64,000 nucleotides of DNA from contig QANT01006496.1 of the NCBI GenBank assembly GCA_003254885.1, positions 62,001 through 126,000 on the forward strand. Direction: 5' to 3'. Made by a program: the position numbers and the translations under genes. Of this stretch, positions 32,856-44,613 are shown in pieces. Source of the stretch: Purshia tridentata (lineage: Eukaryota > Streptophyta > Magnoliopsida > Rosales > Rosaceae). The notes under the pieces were generated by a model. It made no database searches. It was not told the DNA's origin and was given only the letters and a program-made list of their open reading frames with translations. Positions within the stretch are counted from its first letter, which is position 1. Each line of letters starts with the position of its first letter.

Positions 32856-33340
32856 TCCATGAAGTGGACATCCAGATGATTCAATATCCAACAATGGAAT
32901 CAGAATACTGACGCAGGGGGTTTATTTGTTGCATAAATTAGACAATTTTGTTTCACGGTTACCTCGCCATTATGACAACATGTCCGAAACTGATTAAAGT
33001 GGGATATCATATGATATGATTTAGCTTTTTTCAATTCATTTCTTTTTCTTATAATAGTGCGAGCAATACTGATGTTGTGGGGGAGCTTAGTGATTTGCCG
33101 AGTGTACCATTAGAGCCATAAATACAGAACCTTTAGATGTGTGTTGGTAAAAGGAAACAACAATGATGAAGTTGGCACTGTTGTTTGTTGGTGATGGCCT
33201 GGCCTGATCAGAGAGAGAGAGAGATTGATGAAAACAACAGTCGGCAGTAGATGACAGAATAAGAGCTCCCCAGCTATTTTGTGGCTTTCAGCTTTCCTTG
33301 TTGAATTCGTTGGTTTCTCACGAACCCAAATCTTCTTCTC

Positions 33341-35614
33341 ATGGCTGGATCAGGAGGAAAAAGACTTGGCAACTCATGCATTCTTCTCATAGGTAATCAC
33401 ATTCATATATGCTCTGATCACATTAATTATGATATATCCATATGCTCCAGCAGTACCCATTTTGTAATTTAATAGGCCGCTTGCTATGGTTAACAGAGGG
33501 ACCCAATTAATAATTACCTCACCAGTTTTACCAGCCATATGGGTTTCCCACATAAATGGTCCTCCATTGACCGGGGAGCTTTGTTCGTACTTTGAAGTGC
33601 TAGCTAGCTTGTTCATTTTGAGCTTTAAATGATGAAGGTAAAAGAAATTGATGTCTGTTTGTTCATAATAATATATAGTGATTGCTGGTATGGAGAGGTT
33701 TGCATACAAAGGAGTGGCATCAAATCTAGTAACTTATCTGACAGATGTTGTTAAGATGAGCAACTCTGCTGCGGCCAAGACGGTCAACAGTTGGTGTGGG
33801 TTCACATCCATGCTCCCACTCTTAGTTGCACCACTTGTTGACTCATACTGGGATAGATATCCCACCATATTGGTCTCCTCTTTCCTCTATGTTGCAGTAA
33901 GCAGTCACTTTCTCTACCTTTTCTTCTTAATTCTGTACCTTCTTTTGCTAAAATTTCAAAAAAATTTCCACAAAGATGTTCTGGGTGGCTCATTTGTTTC
34001 CTGGAATTTAATTTTCTGGTCAAGATTTGGGGATTTTTGGATCAATTAATGCACTCTGTTGTGAAAATTAAGAAGGGTCTAGAAGTTGATATCTCTTCCT
34101 GCTTTTTCAAGTTTGTTTTATTAATTTATTTTGCTTTTTAGGGACTTGTGGCGTTGACATCAACAGCATTGACAAGGGCATCTTCTGATCATGCAAACAA
34201 AACAAGTTCTTCATTTCTGTTTTGGTCTCTGTATTTGATTTCTCTAGGCCAAGGTGGATATAACCCATCTCTGCAAGCATTTGGGATAGACCAACTGGAC
34301 AGTGAAGAGGAATTGCCAAGCAGCAAAGATGACCACAACAAGTCTAACAAAAAGAGCTTGTTCTTTCAATGGTGGTATTTTGGGGTGTGCAGTGGCAGCC
34401 TCTTGGGTGTCACTGTTATGTCCTACATTCAAGACACTTTTGGTTGGATTCTGGGTTTTGCCATCCCCATGATATCAATGGTTACTTCGGTTGTTGTGTT
34501 CTCGTGTGGAACCCGAATCTATACATTTAGACATGGTGATCAGGCCATGGGTTATAAGCGTGCTGTCAACAACATGGTTCAAGTTATCAAGGCCACTGCA
34601 TCAAAATTAATGAATAGCAGAATCACATTACCAAATGAAAATGATGTTACTGAGCTAGAGTAAGCTTAATTAATTCCTACTTCTAATTTGTTTTTTAAGA
34701 AAGGTCATCCAGTTTGCAATTAATGTGCAATAATGTTTCTGATGCTATCTGTTTTGGCTGGTTATAGGCTGCAAGAGAAACCACTTTGTCAGCCAAATTT
34801 TAGTAGCAATGAGGGCTTGGTTGAGAGTCCCAAAAGTGGCTTCTATATGCTTGAAAATGCAAAAGTGTTGCTGAGGCTTTTTCCCATATGGATGATGCTT
34901 CTAATGTTTGCAGTGATTTTCCAGCAACCGCCAACCTTCTTTACCAAACAAGGCATGACAATGAAGAGGAACATTGGAAGTAAGTTTCAGATTCCACCAG
35001 CAACACTACAGAGTGCCATTACACTTTCCATAATTCTCTTGATGCCTCTTTATGACAAAGTCTTAATCCCGATTACGCGGCGGCTTAGTAGTAATGAAAA
35101 GGGAATCAGTGTAATGCAGAGGATGGGGATTGGCATGTTCATTTCAATCATAGCAATGGCGTTTGCAGCAGTTGTGGAAACAAGAAGGCTAAATATCAGC
35201 AGAAAAATGGTAATGCTAGGTACCCAATCTGAAACAGTTCCATTTAGCATCTTTTGGTTGCTACCCCAATACATTCTCTTGGGCATTTCAGACATTTTTA
35301 CCGTGGTTGGGATGCAAGAGTTCTTTTACTCTGAAGTTCCCATTAGAATGAGAACAATGGCCTTTGCACTGTACAATAGTGTTTTTGGGGTGGGAAGTTA
35401 CCTGAGTGCCCTTTTGATCTCAACAGTTCAAGTAATTACAAGTTCAAATGGAAGGCACAGCTGGTTCTCTGATGACATGAGTGAAGCTCGGCTTGACAAA
35501 TACTACTGGTTTTTGGCCTTGTTAAGTGCATTGAGCTTTCTATTCTATGTAATTTTATCTTCATGTTACACAAGTAGGAGGGATTTGGATTTGGACAATG
35601 AAAACTGTAAATAA
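33341..35614 (+). CDS. NRT1/PTR family transporter, NPF5 subfamily (NPF5.5-like)
   Basis: Major-facilitator transporter of the nitrate/peptide family, probably in the plasma membrane; substrate unknown. Exons 33341-33392, 33679-33896, 34142-34659 and 34768-35614 give 544 residues in one frame. The first transmembrane helix reads [21 protein letters not shown], so the family's ExxER proton-coupling motif has lost its first glutamate (alanine instead). The rest is normal: [19 protein letters not shown], the [16 protein letters not shown] helix, a central cytosolic loop, and [24 protein letters not shown] opening the C-terminal bundle. It continues [25 protein letters not shown] and ends in a short hydrophilic tail. 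The wording of helix 1 matches my memory of Arabidopsis NPF5.5 (At2g38100). Convergent with the metalloproteinase gene. Confidence 0.92.
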
Positions 35615-36073
35615 GCTCTTTGTTTTGAGTCTGATACAGTTCAGAAGTAAATTTTATGGTCACTTGCTTTATGTATTTAATGGTATATTTTGTTATTTTT
35701 GCTCTAATAGAAGTTAGAACCCAACCCATATGAATATAACTTGGAATGCAACAGAAGCAAGGGATCGAAATGACTAATTGAGTAGGCATATACATATAAA
35801 CTGGTACAGCTTTTATTTATTGTTTTGCGAAAATTCAAAATCTCAGTACACTTCATGGGAGGTACCTTATTGAGAAATGGAAATTGTATAATAATGTAAA
35901 AAATACAAATCTTAAATTCAACATTTCTAAATCATAATTAAGAAGATAAATTTACATATTACAGAGTGTATACTTATTGAATATTTATCACTTTTATCAT
36001 ATAATATGTAATATGATAAGAGAGATAAAAACAACAAATATATACACTTGTTATATGAAAATTTTCTTCCCGA
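35615..36073. other. Convergent spacer between NPF and metalloproteinase genes
   Basis: AT-rich 3' UTR and spacer. Nothing else recognised. Confidence 0.6.
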
Positions 36074-37036
36074 TTAAGAATTGTATAGAACTTTAATTCC
36101 TTGAATATCATCTCCATGCAAACCCTTGGTCACGCCAGCTGGGATGGAGGGGAACATGATGGCTCCCTCAACCGAGCTATGCTCAAGTCCCAAAAGGTGT
36201 CCAATTTCATGCAACGCCACCGTTTCCAAGTCATAATAACCTTGCGAAGGCCTCGGAGACCAAAGCTCATCACCGTCGTAGTGGAATCTTCCATCAGACG
36301 GTGCATAAGCATGGGCTAGGATCCCATTTGGCCCATCAAACGGGTGCCCATCTCCGTGATCACCACTGTGAAAACTAATTTTCAAGTCCGCGTTCTCATT
36401 GCTTTGGGCCTGGCTAAATGTGAAGTGGGTGTTGGCGGCCCAAGTTTTAAAAGCCTGTGAAACAGGGCCCTTGGCCCCATCTGGGGTGCCAGCAAGAAAA
36501 CCATAGGTGAGGTGGAACTTGGTGGAAGGCCATTTTGGGTTTCCAGGGAAGAAAGCATAGTGACCTACTGTGTGAACGGAACCATGGTTGTTATGGTGGT
36601 GCTTCTTCTTCCCGGATCGCATCCACGTGGTACCGTTGACGATATCCGCCACGCCACACCGAGGCTTCATCATTGTTGAGACTGTTTTGGCATCCAAAGT
36701 TCCAGTGACCTCGAGGTGATAATTGAGCTGGTATGTTTTAATGGCTGACTCCAAGAATTCATCAAAATCATCATCATTGGAATAATAGGTATTGTTGGGG
36801 TGGTTGGTATAGCTCAAGTAACCAAAAATTTCAAGGTATTTTTTGAGGTCTTGGATGCCTTTGACCTTGTCACCCTTGTGACATCCCTTGAGATGGTCTA
36901 GGAACTCAAATGGGGATGACTTTTTGTTGTGGGAATGTGATGATGATGAAGTTGCATGAGAAAAGAGAGAAAGGAGGACGAGAAAGAGAGTGCATGCGAA
37001 GAGAGAAAGAGTGCATTTTGATGCCATTTGTTGCAT
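36074..37036 (-). CDS. Plant matrix metalloproteinase (matrixin, MMP)
   Basis: Secreted zinc endopeptidase of family M10A, acting in the cell wall or at the plasma membrane. Intronless, 320 residues, as usual for plant MMPs. A signal peptide covers roughly residues 1-28. A peptidoglycan-binding-like propeptide (about 45-125) leads to the cysteine switch PRCGVAD (125-131), which keeps the zymogen inactive. The catalytic domain shows the structural metal region SGDHGDGHPFDGPNG, the zinc site HEIGHLLGLEH (276-286) and the Met-turn IMFPS (Met294). The protein ends at VLYNS, straight after the catalytic fold, without the hydrophobic GPI-anchor tail seen in several plant MMPs, so it is probably soluble. 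Start taken as the first ATG at 37036; the ATG at 37027 is possible. Confidence 0.95.
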   Translation of the reverse strand: MQQMASKCTLSLFACTLFLVLLSLFSHATSSSSHSHNKKSSPFEFLDHLKGCHKGDKVKGIQDLKKYLEIFGYLSYTNHPNNTYYSNDDDFDEFLESAIKTYQLNYHLEVTGTLDAKTVSTMMKPRCGVADIVNGTTWMRSGKKKHHHNNHGSVHTVGHYAFFPGNPKWPSTKFHLTYGFLAGTPDGAKGPVSQAFKTWAANTHFTFSQAQSNENADLKISFHSGDHGDGHPFDGPNGILAHAYAPSDGRFHYDGDELWSPRPSQGYYDLETVALHEIGHLLGLEHSSVEGAIMFPSIPAGVTKGLHGDDIQGIKVLYNS

Positions 37037-37106
37037 GTACTACTAAGAATACTAATGATCGACTTAAGAAGATTGATTGGATGTGCTGATGATTAATATT
37101 TTAGAG

Positions 37107-37115
37107 CTATTTATA
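37107..37115 (-). promoter_or_regulatory. TATA box of the metalloproteinase gene
   Basis: On the minus strand TATAAATAG lies about 72 bp before the start codon at 37036, a sensible spacing for a gene with a short leader. Confidence 0.6.
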
Positions 37116-37144
37116 GGCCTGTAATGAGAATATAATACAAGTTG

Positions 37145-37880
37145 GTTATAATTGTTTTCAAATTAGCTGGATCTTCCATATTGCATTGTAATATATAAAG
37201 ACTTTGATTAGCGTCGACTGCTATAACTTGGTCTCGAGGTTCCAGATGATCATTTACTTTAATATGGAATATATTCATATTCTTAACTCGGAAGAACACA
37301 GTGAAGAGACTAATTAATTCTTAACTCGGAGTATACGTTCAAGTGTTAAATTAAGTCAACCCATGACTGGAGGAAGACTCTGCTTGTAATTTGGCTTGCA
37401 ACTTAATTAAGTATAATTAACTGGAATGCATATTATTAAGGACTAATTAACCAAAACGTACGTACGCAGAGGCCGACCATATCATCACTTGTAAAACAAC
37501 AACTGGGACACTAGATTAATCAAATGTGGAGGTGAGATGTCTCAATTGACCCAAAGTAATTTATTTATTTTTTATATTGATAATATTTTTAATATTTTTT
37601 TAGCGAATAATTATAAGATAAAATATTTAATACGTACAATTAATTATCAAATATTTGTCCATCCTTTATGAACTTTTATATAGAATTGATGATCATAACT
37701 CTTTCCACAACTGAGCTGGGTCTTCCATAGTAATTATATGATCGTGACTTTGACTACTAGCTAGGTCTTGAGTTGAGGTTCGAGACGATGCCTGCATGGG
37801 ATCGAAGTGTTAAATACGTCAAGTATATTAAATGAATCAGTATTAATTGGGAAGACTCTTTCACCAGTTTGCCCCACCCC
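37145..37880. repeat. Diverged direct repeat upstream of the metalloproteinase gene
   Basis: Segment 37163-37400 and segment 37714-37880 share, in the same order, AGCTGG.TCTTCCATA, a GACTTTGA block, TTGG/AGGTCT..GAGGTTC, AAGTGTTAAAT and GGAAGACTCT. Identity is moderate with gaps, so the duplication is old. Confidence 0.5.
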
Positions 37881-38488
37881 TTCAAAGGAGAGATATTAGT
37901 TGATTATAAGATTCTGACACTGACCTAAACGCAAGAAAACAAGACCTAAATTCCAAGCATATATGTGTCAAAGTTAATGTTTTAGAGCAAGGAAATAATG
38001 AACCATCATAGAAAAATTGGAGGTATGTACGTATCCTAGAAATTAAGTCGAATTATAATATCATACATGTATGTACATAGAATGGAGGTGGAAAAATGGG
38101 TCTGGGGGACCTATGTATGATAAAAATAAATGAATATATTGAGAGCCTAATGTAAATATATATAAAAATTTGGCCTGAAGCCTAATATTAAGTATTAACT
38201 GATATCAGAAAGAAAAATAAAATAAATACTTCTTTCAAAATTTCTCAAAAATCACACTATATAAATGAGGGGAGTGCGATACTGGGCCTGAGGGTAGCGT
38301 ATGGGCTGGAGATCGACGCCCAGGTGGGCTGGAATTTGTGAGTTCTAAAATTTGTTTATTTTTGGGCCAGTCCAGGCTATAGCCAGCCTATGCAACTGTA
38401 ACTGTAATGAACTTTCTCTATTACATTTTTAGCCCATCCCGGCCCATTCTTACATTTTTGGACAAAAATGCCCCTGAGATACACCTCA

Positions 38489-38489
<1 letters not shown>

Positions 38490-38520
<31 letters not shown>
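38490..38520. repeat. CT microsatellite
   Basis: An uninterrupted CT dinucleotide run of at least 15 repeats, in spacer DNA. Confidence 0.9.
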
Positions 38521-38525
<5 letters not shown>

Positions 38526-39609
38526 GGCGATGATCAGCTTAGCTAACAAACCCAGCAAATCTATCCTAATCATGTAATCCAGTACCGCCGTTCATCGCCG
38601 TTCAAATACTCTCCGTTCTTATGAGTTGAGTCTGATTTCTCTGGGTCTAACTGATATAGGTCTATTTCAATTAGTTACGGGTCTATTTCACAGAAGAAGC
38701 TCTATTCATCTTGGTCTGATTTCTCTGAGTCTCTGAGGAAGAAGACCCATTACGGATTGAGGTTGATATGGGTCTTGATCTGATAAATGGTTTGATGTGG
38801 ATCTTTGGGTTACAGGATTCGGTAGTTTTGGGCTTTGGAGGACTCTGATTGGATTTTGAGGAAGACTTGCAAAGCTGCCATTGTAGTTCTTCTTGTTGCA
38901 TAGAGTTTAAGCAGAACATTGCAAATCAAAACCCAGATCTGAAATTGCAGAAATAAAATTTTATGTATAGGATTGCAGATATACAATTTTGGGTTAATTT
39001 TATATTAGTAGTTAGGACACATAGCTAACCTTTTTTTAAGAATAGCTTCCATTATATAAGCAATGGCACTTTATAAAGACTTTATTACTGAATTAGAAAT
39101 TGGGCAACTTGCTTATATAAAAAAAAGGAAGTTAGATATTGAGATTGCTACTATATAATCTTCCAGCTTAAACATCAAAGATATTAATGACTTACATAAA
39201 TCTTCTTCCCTGTCGCATATAATCAGGACATCAATATTCCAGAGATTGAAGAACTATAAAACCAACGATTGAAAACCACATTCAAACGTGTGAATCATTT
39301 TTCCAACTCCTTACACAGGCTTCCAAATAGGCTCATCCATAGAGAATATCAAGCTATATAAAATCGACTTGAGTCTCAAAGGACTACTCAATATCAGTAT
39401 CTAACCCATAAAACAACAATGGGAATGAAGTTCAGCAAGTCAATGGATGAAACTGAATGCGCAATACAATGTATTACATAGAACTAAGATCAAATCTACA
39501 TAATTGAAACTAGAAGAAGAGTAGCCCAACTCACTCATACAAAGTAAATTGAAAGGAAAAAAAAGGGAGAAGTTTTACATTCACCATATCAAAATTGGTT
39601 AGGTTTACC

Positions 39610-40611
39610 TCATTGATACGAACCATTACCATTCACAGCCAATTCTACTTCACCTGCCTTGTGATTTACCACATTGATCTCTTCTTTAATCTCTTCATCA
39701 TCTTCAGAATCCAAAGTAAACTGACTCTGATTATCAAATTGATGCGTTTCCGTGCCAAGCGGCTTATAGCTCACAAAATCAACATGACCTCCATTTTTCC
39801 TAGCCATAATTGAGTACACTCCCGCAACAAAAACCACAAGAAAAGCAAGATGGCAATTGAACTGAAGCGTGGCAATGGCTCTAGCCCTGTGATACTCAGG
39901 GTGTCCTTTACACTTGAGCGTGTAATTCCCTCTACTCTTTTCGTGTAATGAACACCCATGAGCCATGAAATTCGTGTAAAACGAAATACCCATTTGCAAA
40001 AACCACGTTCCTTGCAGAACCAACCCCAACCCACGAGCCAATTTTGGGTAATTCGATTTTGGGTGATTGAGTTCGAGCATGGTGGAGAATATACAAACAG
40101 CGATTGGCACAAGCAATAGATCAAAGTACCGATTCTCAATACCACTTGTGTCTTTCCTTTGGAGGTAAAACAACATAAACTCTTCAACAAAAGCGAAAAG
40201 ACCGATCAAACTGAGCAATGGACAAAGCAAAGTGGAATTTGTGAAGTTTACCAGGAGACCCGTGATTGCGTAGAGCAAGAAGAGCGAGGCGATTGCTAGC
40301 ACTTGTAATTGTAAAGCCAAGCCGACTCGATCGCGTGAGTCGAGCGCGTCAAAGAATGAATACAAAGAATTGAGGATGAACAATAAGGACATAACAGAAG
40401 AAAGGAGGAAATAGATAGACGAAGCATGAGACTGCGTCGTTTGCTTTCTTGAGGTTGAAGATTGTGAAGACTGGTTGGTTTGAATCGAAGCTAGAGGTGA
40501 CGAAGGAGTTGAATCTTGGTTTGGGTTCTTCTGGGTTGATGAAGAAATAGCTTCGTACGTACCCAACAGAATCAGACCAACGCCGGCGGTAGCAAAAGTG
40601 AGAAACCCCAT
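39610..40611 (-). CDS. DUF716/TMEM45 family multi-span membrane protein
   Basis: Membrane protein of the TMEM45 (DUF716) family; biochemical role unknown, though plant members have been linked to pathogen response. Intronless, 333 residues. An N-terminal hydrophobic segment (MGFLTFATAGVGLILLGTYE) is followed by a Ser/Thr/Gln-rich loop. Then come about six more membrane helices, including SSIYFLLSSVMSLLFILNSL, LALQLQVLAIASLFLLYAI and LARGLGLVLQGTWFLQMGISFY, the last being the best-conserved family block. The helix TLQFNCHLAFLVVFVAGVY ends the core. The acidic C-terminal tail (LDSEDDEEIKEEINVV) is cytosolic or disordered. The ATG at 40611 is the first in frame and matches the usual family start MGF. 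Confidence 0.9.
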   Translation of the reverse strand: MGFLTFATAGVGLILLGTYEAISSSTQKNPNQDSTPSSPLASIQTNQSSQSSTSRKQTTQSHASSIYFLLSSVMSLLFILNSLYSFFDALDSRDRVGLALQLQVLAIASLFLLYAITGLLVNFTNSTLLCPLLSLIGLFAFVEEFMLFYLQRKDTSGIENRYFDLLLVPIAVCIFSTMLELNHPKSNYPKLARGLGLVLQGTWFLQMGISFYTNFMAHGCSLHEKSRGNYTLKCKGHPEYHRARAIATLQFNCHLAFLVVFVAGVYSIMARKNGGHVDFVSYKPLGTETHQFDNQSQFTLDSEDDEEIKEEINVVNHKAGEVELAVNGNGSYQ

Positions 40612-42097
40612 TCTTGATCTTCACTACGGAGATCTCGAAGGTCTCCAATGGCGTTCGTTTTCTGAGATGGTCGGGTTCTTGTTGTTGTCGTAAATTGACA
40701 GAGTCAGACTCTGCTTTTGTTGGTATGTTTCCATTGACAATTCAATTGTAAGAACAAGAAGTCTGACTTTTGGGTGGTTGATTCGCATGGTGCTTCCGCA
40801 AATCTATTCAATTATGGACCCTATAATTTCTCCAATTGTTTTGTTGAGCCCCAATTTGTGAGACACAATAAACTATCTATGGGCCTGTTCATTCGTCCAT
40901 CTGCTTAGCCCAATTCTTAAATCTTATTTCCTTTTTTTTTTTTCTTTTTTTTCTATTACACTTTCTTACATTTGTGTACAAGAGAAGAGACCTTAATTTT
41001 CTCTGTTAAAATTTTGAACCCAATCAAAATATACAATTTTGAAGCATAAAATAACTTTTGAATAAATTGGGATCTCCTACTCTGTGATCTATGGGCTTGT
41101 TCATATCTTCTTAGCCCATTTTTAATATATTTTTTTCCTTTTATTTTGTGCATTTATGGTTGTGACTTTTAAGTTGATTATTTTACAAGCTGCACCTCGA
41201 CAATTCATATGAAATCGAAAATAAAGTCTTAACAAAATTTTAAAATATTACAAAAAGCCAAAAATTACAAATTTAAAGGAAAAAGACAGAAGGAGAAAAA
41301 CGTGGGCCGGATAGGATAAAAGCGTTATCCAGATTAAAGTGATAACTGATAGGCCCAATCCATAAGCGGGACCCACTCCTTTGCAATCTTCTCAAGAGGC
41401 TACGATTGCGTGCATGCAAACTCTTTAACCATCTCTGCAACTTTTCATTTTTTTTTCCGAATATTTTACTTTTGTTTCCCTTTTTTTTGCATAATGGTTT
41501 TCTTTAATTCTTCCTACGTTTCACAAAACAATAAAAGATTTTATTTCTATGCAAGGATCATGACTACTTTATCTTGGCTTTAAGTTTGTACAAGGGATTT
41601 GGCTCTTTTGGGAATGTCATAAGCATTTTATCAATATAATAATTATTCGGCATTATATGAATTTATGAGCCAATAATAGATAAATTTAAATAAAGAAAGT
41701 TCATAAAAAAATAGTTTATTCTTTAAAAAATATAATAATATGGTTCATATTTGAATGCTTTGATCACTATTTATCGATGACCTTAACAATTTACTTGGAA
41801 TGACTGAACATTGTATGTGGAATGTTCAAACATTATCAAATTATTATCTTTAAAAGAAAGATGGACTAAGCTTTTATATAACAAAAAGGGACATGAATCC
41901 ATCCGCTCATACCCTACACCCACTTGCAGAAGATATAACCTCCGCGTATCTTTTTCTTTTGTTTTTGTTTTTTTTATATAAACCGAAGGAACACACAATG
42001 GTAGCTGGACCGTCAGCCTTTAAGCTATCGTGTATAAATGCACGAGTCCTGTACACATCATCTTCATCTCCTGCTTGACCTTCCCGCTACTCAAAAC
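40612..42097. other. Divergent spacer between TMEM45-like and CREG genes
   Basis: AT-rich. It holds the TMEM45-like leader, a degenerate direct repeat sharing CTATGGGC.TGTTCAT and TTAGCCCA (near 40876-40930 and 41088-41140), several T-runs, and the CREG promoter with a TATA box at 42033-42038. No extra gene. Confidence 0.55.
42033..42038 (+). promoter_or_regulatory. TATA box of the CREG homologue
   Basis: TATAAA in the context CGTGTATAAATGCACG, 60 bp before the start codon at 42098. Confidence 0.55.
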
Positions 42098-43689
42098 ATG
42101 AAGATCAAAGGGCTTGTTCACTTTGTTTATGCAATCTACCTGGTCACTGTTTTGTTGGGTATCCAAGAACCCGTCCATGGACGCTTGCTCTCACTCAAGA
42201 AACCCGACCCGGATAATGCTGCTGCCACTGCTCGTTGGTTGGTCTCTCAGAATTCCTGGGGTGTCTTAAAGTAAATCTCTCTTGCTCTCTCTCTCATATT
42301 GTTACTGTTGGTCTACACTCTACAAGTATGAAGACATGTTTTCCTGCTAAATTAGGGGCTCAATTTGTTAGAGTAATTGGCTGCTGGGTCGATTATCTGC
42401 TCGTTTATTTTTTAATTACTGATTAAGGACCCGTTGGTACTATTTGATTTGGTTTTTATTGGTCTATTTGGCTATGTGATTGCCAACCTCAAATTGGTGT
42501 GTGAAAAATGATTGGGTTTTTTTTGTAGGATTCCTTGCTTTCATTTGTGTGTGTATAAATGAAAACGAGGGTTGATTGCTTTCAGATACATCGAAAATTT
42601 TGGTTGACTTATTGCTTTCTAATGGTTTCTGTAAAGTAAAAAGATAGACAAGTGTTCTTTTGTTATTGAATTTAACTGAACATCATTGGATCAATAAGAT
42701 CCAGATATAATGGATGTGTTTGGAAACTTGGATTTGAAATTTGAAGCTTACTTGTCCTTCTGTTTTCACAGTACTATCTCAAGTGAATTGGGAGGAGCAC
42801 CCTTTGGGTAAGTTTTATTTTTTACTTGTCCTTTTGTTTGGCTCAAATTCTTGTTTCTCGGTCAAAATAATTATCAAAATACACTGCAGGAATGTGGTTT
42901 CATTCAGCGATGGGGAACCTGGGAAAGGTAGTGGTATCCCATACTTCTACTTGACAACTCTTGATCCCACCGCAAGAAATGCACTGAAGGACCACAGGGC
43001 TTCATTGACAATTAGTGAGCATCCTATTGGAACTTGTGGTAACAGAGACCCCGAGAATCCAACCTGTGCAAAGATTACACTTACAGGAAAGGTGTGTTGA
43101 AACAGCAACTTTATTTATCATATATGCTGAGGAAAAAAGAGATAACATGAAAGCTAACCTTGAATATATGACATTTTAGCTGAAGTATGCTGATAAAGAT
43201 CCCAAAGAAACGGAATTTGCTAAAACTGCATTGTTCTCCAAGCATCCAGAGATGAAGGGTAATTACACAACTCTTGATATGTGGCCAGAGCCTAATTTGA
43301 CCATTCATCTTTTGCTCACAGACTAAAGTGACTTTTGTTTCTGTTGGATGGTTTCAGGCTGGCCCAAGGATCACAACTTTGAGTTCTTCAAATTAGAGAT
43401 TGAGGATATCTTTTTGATTGATTGGTTTGGTGGTCCGAAACCTCTCACTGTGGATCAATACCTTCATCTCAAAATGTGAGTGTCAAAGCAGTAATAGACA
43501 GTAACATATAGCAAAAGCACACCAAACCAAAAATAATGTACTTTCATATTTTCATATCTGAATGAAGAAGTTTAGTTTCATGTCTCAATTGCTTATTTTA
43601 AATTTGCTGATGCTTTTTCTAATTCTTGAAAATGGGTATCTGCCATCTACAGGACAGAACAGGCCTTCATTCTGGGATTACTCATCTGA
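42098..43689 (+). CDS. CREG homologue (secreted PNPOx-like fold protein)
   Basis: Plant homologue of Cellular Repressor of E1A-stimulated Genes, a secreted or vacuolar/lysosomal glycoprotein with an FMN-binding split-barrel (PNPOx-like) fold. Plant CREG function is little known. Six exons: 42098-42270, 42772-42807, 42890-43091, 43180-43258, 43358-43475 and 43653-43689, 214 residues. A signal peptide (about 1-28, ending near EPVHG) precedes the RWLVSQNSWGVL segment, then NTISSELGGAPFGNVVSF, typical of the CREG fold. Next come GIPYFYLTTLDPTARNAL, the PENPTCAKITLTGK block, and the C-terminal FEFFKLEIEDIFLIDWFGGPKPL as a whole. The short last exon adds MTEQAFILGLLI. Splice phases agree throughout. 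Arabidopsis At2g04690 is the likely counterpart. Confidence 0.93.
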
Positions 43690-44613
43690 TTGTGATCCCT
43701 CTTGCATGTTTATAAGTTTGATCTGCATTTGAATTGTGTATAAGGACTATTGTAAATTAAAAGAGACAATTGTATATAGTCTGTATTTTCTGTAAATGGT
43801 CACAAAAATGTGCCATCCTAAATTCATAATGTCCTATTATCCGGTAGAATAATAGGAGATAATAATTTGTTTGTACAATGGACCTTAATTAATCTTCTCT
43901 GTTACAAGATGAAAAGGTAAATTGACGGTGTGTATTCTCAGAGATGTTTTCAGTGTCTTGTAAAAAGGCTTATTTCACATATTGCTTGATCAGTGTGTAT
44001 GCTTCATTTGGTCGAATCAAATCAAGATTATGAATTTCTTAAAGTCACCCTCAGTATATCAGATGAAATACATTGCAACCCACCAAATTATATATAATCT
44101 TTGAAGGCTTTGGGGAATGTCATGGCAATGACGTACTACTATACTAGTAAACTTGGGAGTAATGTTTGAATGTTGATAGAGATGAGGTTTGGTTGAATAC
44201 TAATGAAACATTAACTGCCAAAAAATCTTCTTTTTTTTTTGGAAAAAAAGGTAGAACATTAACGGCAAAAAAAATCCTTTAAAAAAAATCAAAAACAGTC
44301 CGCTATGGTGGCTATGAAAATTGGGACGGATAGAGACAATGAAAGAGATGCATCATTACACGTGAAAATATTTACCGCCTGCTCAAAAGGGTAAAAAAGT
44401 CACATTTTTGACCTTTTTTTTTGCATGGATATACTGAGCAAAAGGTGGGTACAAATAGACCTACTTCTGGCGAAGGAGGCCATGCGCAAATCACGTGATT
44501 AAAGATAGGGATAGATTGTCGTTAGAACTTTCAACTTACAATTGGCTCGCTAACGTTCACCCGCTTCAACTTGAAGTCTTGAACAGAGCACTCATCTTCT
44601 TCTACCCCATGAA
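43690..44613. other. Spacer between CREG and CFM2 genes
   Basis: CREG 3' UTR, then AT-rich DNA with A- and T-runs near 44231-44290, then the CFM2 promoter. No gene or repeat of note. Confidence 0.6.

Larger units (their letters stand above)
29106..33340. other. 4.2-kb AT-rich spacer between MTP12 and NPF genes
   Basis: The first part includes the MTP12 leader and promoter. The remainder is AT-rich, with TA and GT microsatellites (GT-rich run near 31940-31990), a tandem array at 30561-30995, and a pair of ABRE-like boxes near 32833-32855. I found no supportable gene, tRNA or known microRNA. Confidence 0.55.
37037..39609. other. Spacer between metalloproteinase and TMEM45-like genes
   Basis: It contains the MMP promoter, a diverged second copy of that promoter region (37710-37880), AT-rich spacer, a long CT microsatellite (about 38490-38520) and a region up to about 39550 with no supportable gene. 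The right end is the 3' UTR of the TMEM45-like gene. Confidence 0.55.

Noticed and set aside
29106-33340. Search for retroelements or other virus-like copies in the largest spacers
   Set aside because: No long terminal repeats, reverse transcriptase, integrase or capsid-like coding was recognised here or in 49871-54561.
38683-38919. Minus-strand frame of 78 codons before the TMEM45-like gene
   Set aside because: Ser/Lys/Pro-rich with no family resemblance, in a repetitive spacer; not enough to call a gene.
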